Part shown: in pieces, positions 5,094 through 6,489 of the stretch | Position numbering within the stretch: position 1 is the stretch's first letter | Layout: the number at the start of each line of letters is the position of its first letter | NCBI GenBank assembly: GCA_023481025.1 | Contig: JAMCWV010000037.1 | Coordinates: 1-6,489, forward strand | Origin: Gammaproteobacteria bacterium | GTDB taxonomy: Bacteria > Pseudomonadota > Gammaproteobacteria > Enterobacterales > Alteromonadaceae | Direction of reading: 5' to 3' | Length of the DNA: 6,489 bases | The notes under the pieces: model-generated | Databases searched by the model: none | Told to the model about the DNA's origin: nothing | Seen by the model: the letters and a program-made list of their open reading frames with translations, nothing else | Made by a program: the position numbers and the translations under genes

Positions 5094-6337
5094 TGACGGA
5101 CTACTATTCACGTTTTGCTGAACAGGCCATCCAAGAGGCGCTTAATGACTCGCCAGTTGTATTGATTCATGGTTCTCGCCAGAGCGGAAAGACAACATTG
5201 GCGAAGCGGATCGGTGAGCCACTCGGATATCACTATATTAGCTTTGACGATGCAAACCAGCTAAACGCGGCGCAGTCAGACCCCGTTGGCTTTGTTCGTG
5301 ACCTACCCAGTTTGTGTATTCTTGACGAAGTTCAACGTGTTCCAAAGGTTTTTACTGCGATAAAAGCCGTTGTTGACTCAAACCGGACAGCTGGGCGCTT
5401 TATTTTGACTGGGTCAGCCAATATTCTTCTATTGCCTACACTTTCTGATTCTCTTGCTGGGCGCATGGAAATTATTCACTTACGGCCCTTAGCACAAGCG
5501 GAAATCGCTAATCGTTCCGCAACGACATTTTTCGATGAGCTTTTTGAGGAAAAGCCGCGAGCCTCTTTCAATCAACATAGATTGTGGCGCTTAGGTGCAG
5601 AGTTAAGTCGTGTAGTGACCGCCGGTGGCTATCCACCCGCAATTCTCAGAAACAATTCGAAACGGCGCGCGGTTTGGTATCGAGATTATGTCAACACTAT
5701 TATTCAGCGTGACGTACAGGATATTGCAGCTATTCAGAACTTGAGTGTGCTACCGAGATTGCTAGAAGTAGCTGCCAGCCAATCCGCACGGCTTTTTAAT
5801 GCTTCCGAGCTCGCGGCTCCTTTTGCGTTATCGCGACCCACGATAAATCATTATCTTGGATTGTTAGAGCAACTGTTTATTATTGAGCAAGGCATATTAC
5901 GGCATACTAATCGATTAAGTCGTGCTGTTAAAACACCCAAGTTACACTTCCTCGACACAGGCCTTGCGTGTTCACTTCTGGGGGTAGATGCGGAGACACT
6001 CTATCAAGACCGAACCATTTGGGGACAAATGCTCGAAACGTTCACGTTACAGGAGCTTAGAAAGCATGCTGATGCTTATCATGAGCCTTTGAAGTTTTAC
6101 CATTTCCGAAACAAAGATAAGGTTGAAGTTGATATTGTTATTGAGCGTGGACGCTCGATCTATGGTTTTGAAGTGAAGTCGGCCAGCACGGTACTCGAAA
6201 GTGACTTTAAGGGCCTACGCAAATTGCAGCATTCTTGTCCTGAAAATTTTGCAATGGGTGTGCTTTTTTATGACGGAGATGCAATTTTGCCCTTCGGAAA
6301 TGGATTTTATGCCATTCCAATAAGCGTGTTACTGTGA
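5093..6337 (+). CDS. AAA-family ATPase with DUF4143 domain
   Basis: A 414-aa protein with the AAA_14 plus DUF4143 architecture, near the usual ~400-aa length. The N-terminal ATPase has Walker A GSRQSGKTT at 27-35, Walker B LCILDEVQ at 74-81 (D78, E79) and a FILTGSA sensor strand at 103-109. RPLAQAEI (131-138) and TAGGYPPAI (176-184) are typical family landmarks, and a winged-helix-like linker lies around 215-265. The C-terminal DUF4143 part carries FYHFRNKDKVEVDIVIE (335-351) and YGFEVKSAS (357-365). D347, E360 and K362 fit the PD-(D/E)xK nuclease-like fold assigned to this family, although activity is unproven for most members. The physiological role of the family is unknown. The ATG has no Shine-Dalgarno sequence and an in-frame stop at 5084-5086 rules out an upstream start. 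It ends 17 bp from the convergent Fic-type gene. Confidence 0.9.
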   Translation: MTDYYSRFAEQAIQEALNDSPVVLIHGSRQSGKTTLAKRIGEPLGYHYISFDDANQLNAAQSDPVGFVRDLPSLCILDEVQRVPKVFTAIKAVVDSNRTAGRFILTGSANILLLPTLSDSLAGRMEIIHLRPLAQAEIANRSATTFFDELFEEKPRASFNQHRLWRLGAELSRVVTAGGYPPAILRNNSKRRAVWYRDYVNTIIQRDVQDIAAIQNLSVLPRLLEVAASQSARLFNASELAAPFALSRPTINHYLGLLEQLFIIEQGILRHTNRLSRAVKTPKLHFLDTGLACSLLGVDAETLYQDRTIWGQMLETFTLQELRKHADAYHEPLKFYHFRNKDKVEVDIVIERGRSIYGFEVKSASTVLESDFKGLRKLQHSCPENFAMGVLFYDGDAILPFGNGFYAIPISVLL

Positions 6338-6354
6338 ATAACCTGCAGTGCTGC

Positions 6355-6489
6355 TTAATGAATCTGAACTCGATAACGCGTGCTTCGCCCGCCGCCAGGA
6401 AGCTTTTCCAGCACGCCTTGTGCAAGCAAGTCGCTTAAATGTCGTGTGGCGGTGGCTTTACTCACCTTAGCCACGCGTTGATATTGCGT
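6355..6489 (-). CDS. C-terminal end of a Fic-family protein (partial)
   Basis: The minus strand is open from the window edge to a TAA at 6357-6355, giving 44 C-terminal residues. They read as a winged helix: VSKATATRHLSDLLAQGVLEKL is the helix-turn-helix, then GGGRSTRYRV is the wing. This SKATATRxLxxLxxxGxL...GGGRSTRY pattern is the usual C-terminal tail of Fic proteins with a DUF4172-type N-terminus. Fic enzymes usually transfer AMP to target proteins, and the catalytic HxFx(D/E)GNGR motif would lie outside the window. The call rests on the tail only, so another wHTH regulator is possible. The gene converges with the ATPase gene. Confidence 0.62.
   Translation of the reverse strand, partial: TQYQRVAKVSKATATRHLSDLLAQGVLEKLPGGGRSTRYRVQIH

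Noticed and set aside
6065..6079. Third partial copy of the 30-bp repeat (GCATGCTGATGC)
   Set aside because: It lies inside the ATPase coding sequence, matches only the palindromic core, and encodes ordinary residues.
2688..6361. GCTTAATGA occurring three times (2688-2696, 4510-4518, 6353-6361)
   Set aside because: It is only nine bases; the last occurrence is explained by the stop region of the Fic-type gene and the flanks do not align beyond a few bases.

Overview
The window looks like a piece of a gammaproteobacterial chromosome, possibly a marine Alteromonadales-type genome. This is inferred from a MipA/OmpV-type outer-membrane protein with a Gram-negative signal peptide, purine-rich ribosome binding sites and moderate GC; the lineage is not proven. 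Most of it is accessory DNA: two back-to-back toxin-antitoxin (TA) modules, a SEC-C zinc-motif protein, a small membrane protein, a DUF4143-type ATPase and the tail of a Fic-family gene.

Layout. 138-965 (+) encodes a MipA/OmpV-family beta-barrel protein, closed by a strong intrinsic terminator (986-1017). Then come a 30-bp repeat (1022-1051), a run of ten Gs (1077-1086), and the two-gene abiE type IV TA operon on the minus strand (abiEi 2557-2018, abiEii 2031-1111, overlapping by 14 nt). Its promoter and a 9-bp inverted-repeat operator lie at 2570-2625. A 235-bp divergent spacer separates it from a ParD/ParE type II TA pair on the plus strand (2793-3331, ATGA overlap). A 333-aa protein with an N-terminal SEC-C motif follows (3427-4428). 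A second copy of the 30-bp repeat (28/30 identical, same orientation) sits at 4486-4515, so the block abiE - parDE - SEC-C is bracketed by near-identical direct repeats about 3.46 kb apart.

To the right are an 85-aa membrane protein (4553-4810), a 282-bp spacer, a 414-aa AAA/DUF4143 ATPase (5093-6337), and on the minus strand the last 44 codons of a Fic-type protein, cut by the window end. The spacer holds overlapping TGCAA palindromes, a 50-codon minus-strand ORF of doubtful status, and an array of four degenerate 22-bp direct repeats (a weaker fifth runs into the start codon) just before the ATPase.

How it works together (inference): the repeat-bracketed block resembles a small defence/stabilisation islet inserted behind the mipA-like gene. 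The two TA systems are transcribed away from a shared control region, and each has its own operator-like symmetry. No integrase, transposase, RNA gene or CRISPR array is visible. The least explained structures are the 30-bp direct repeats and the 22-bp array.
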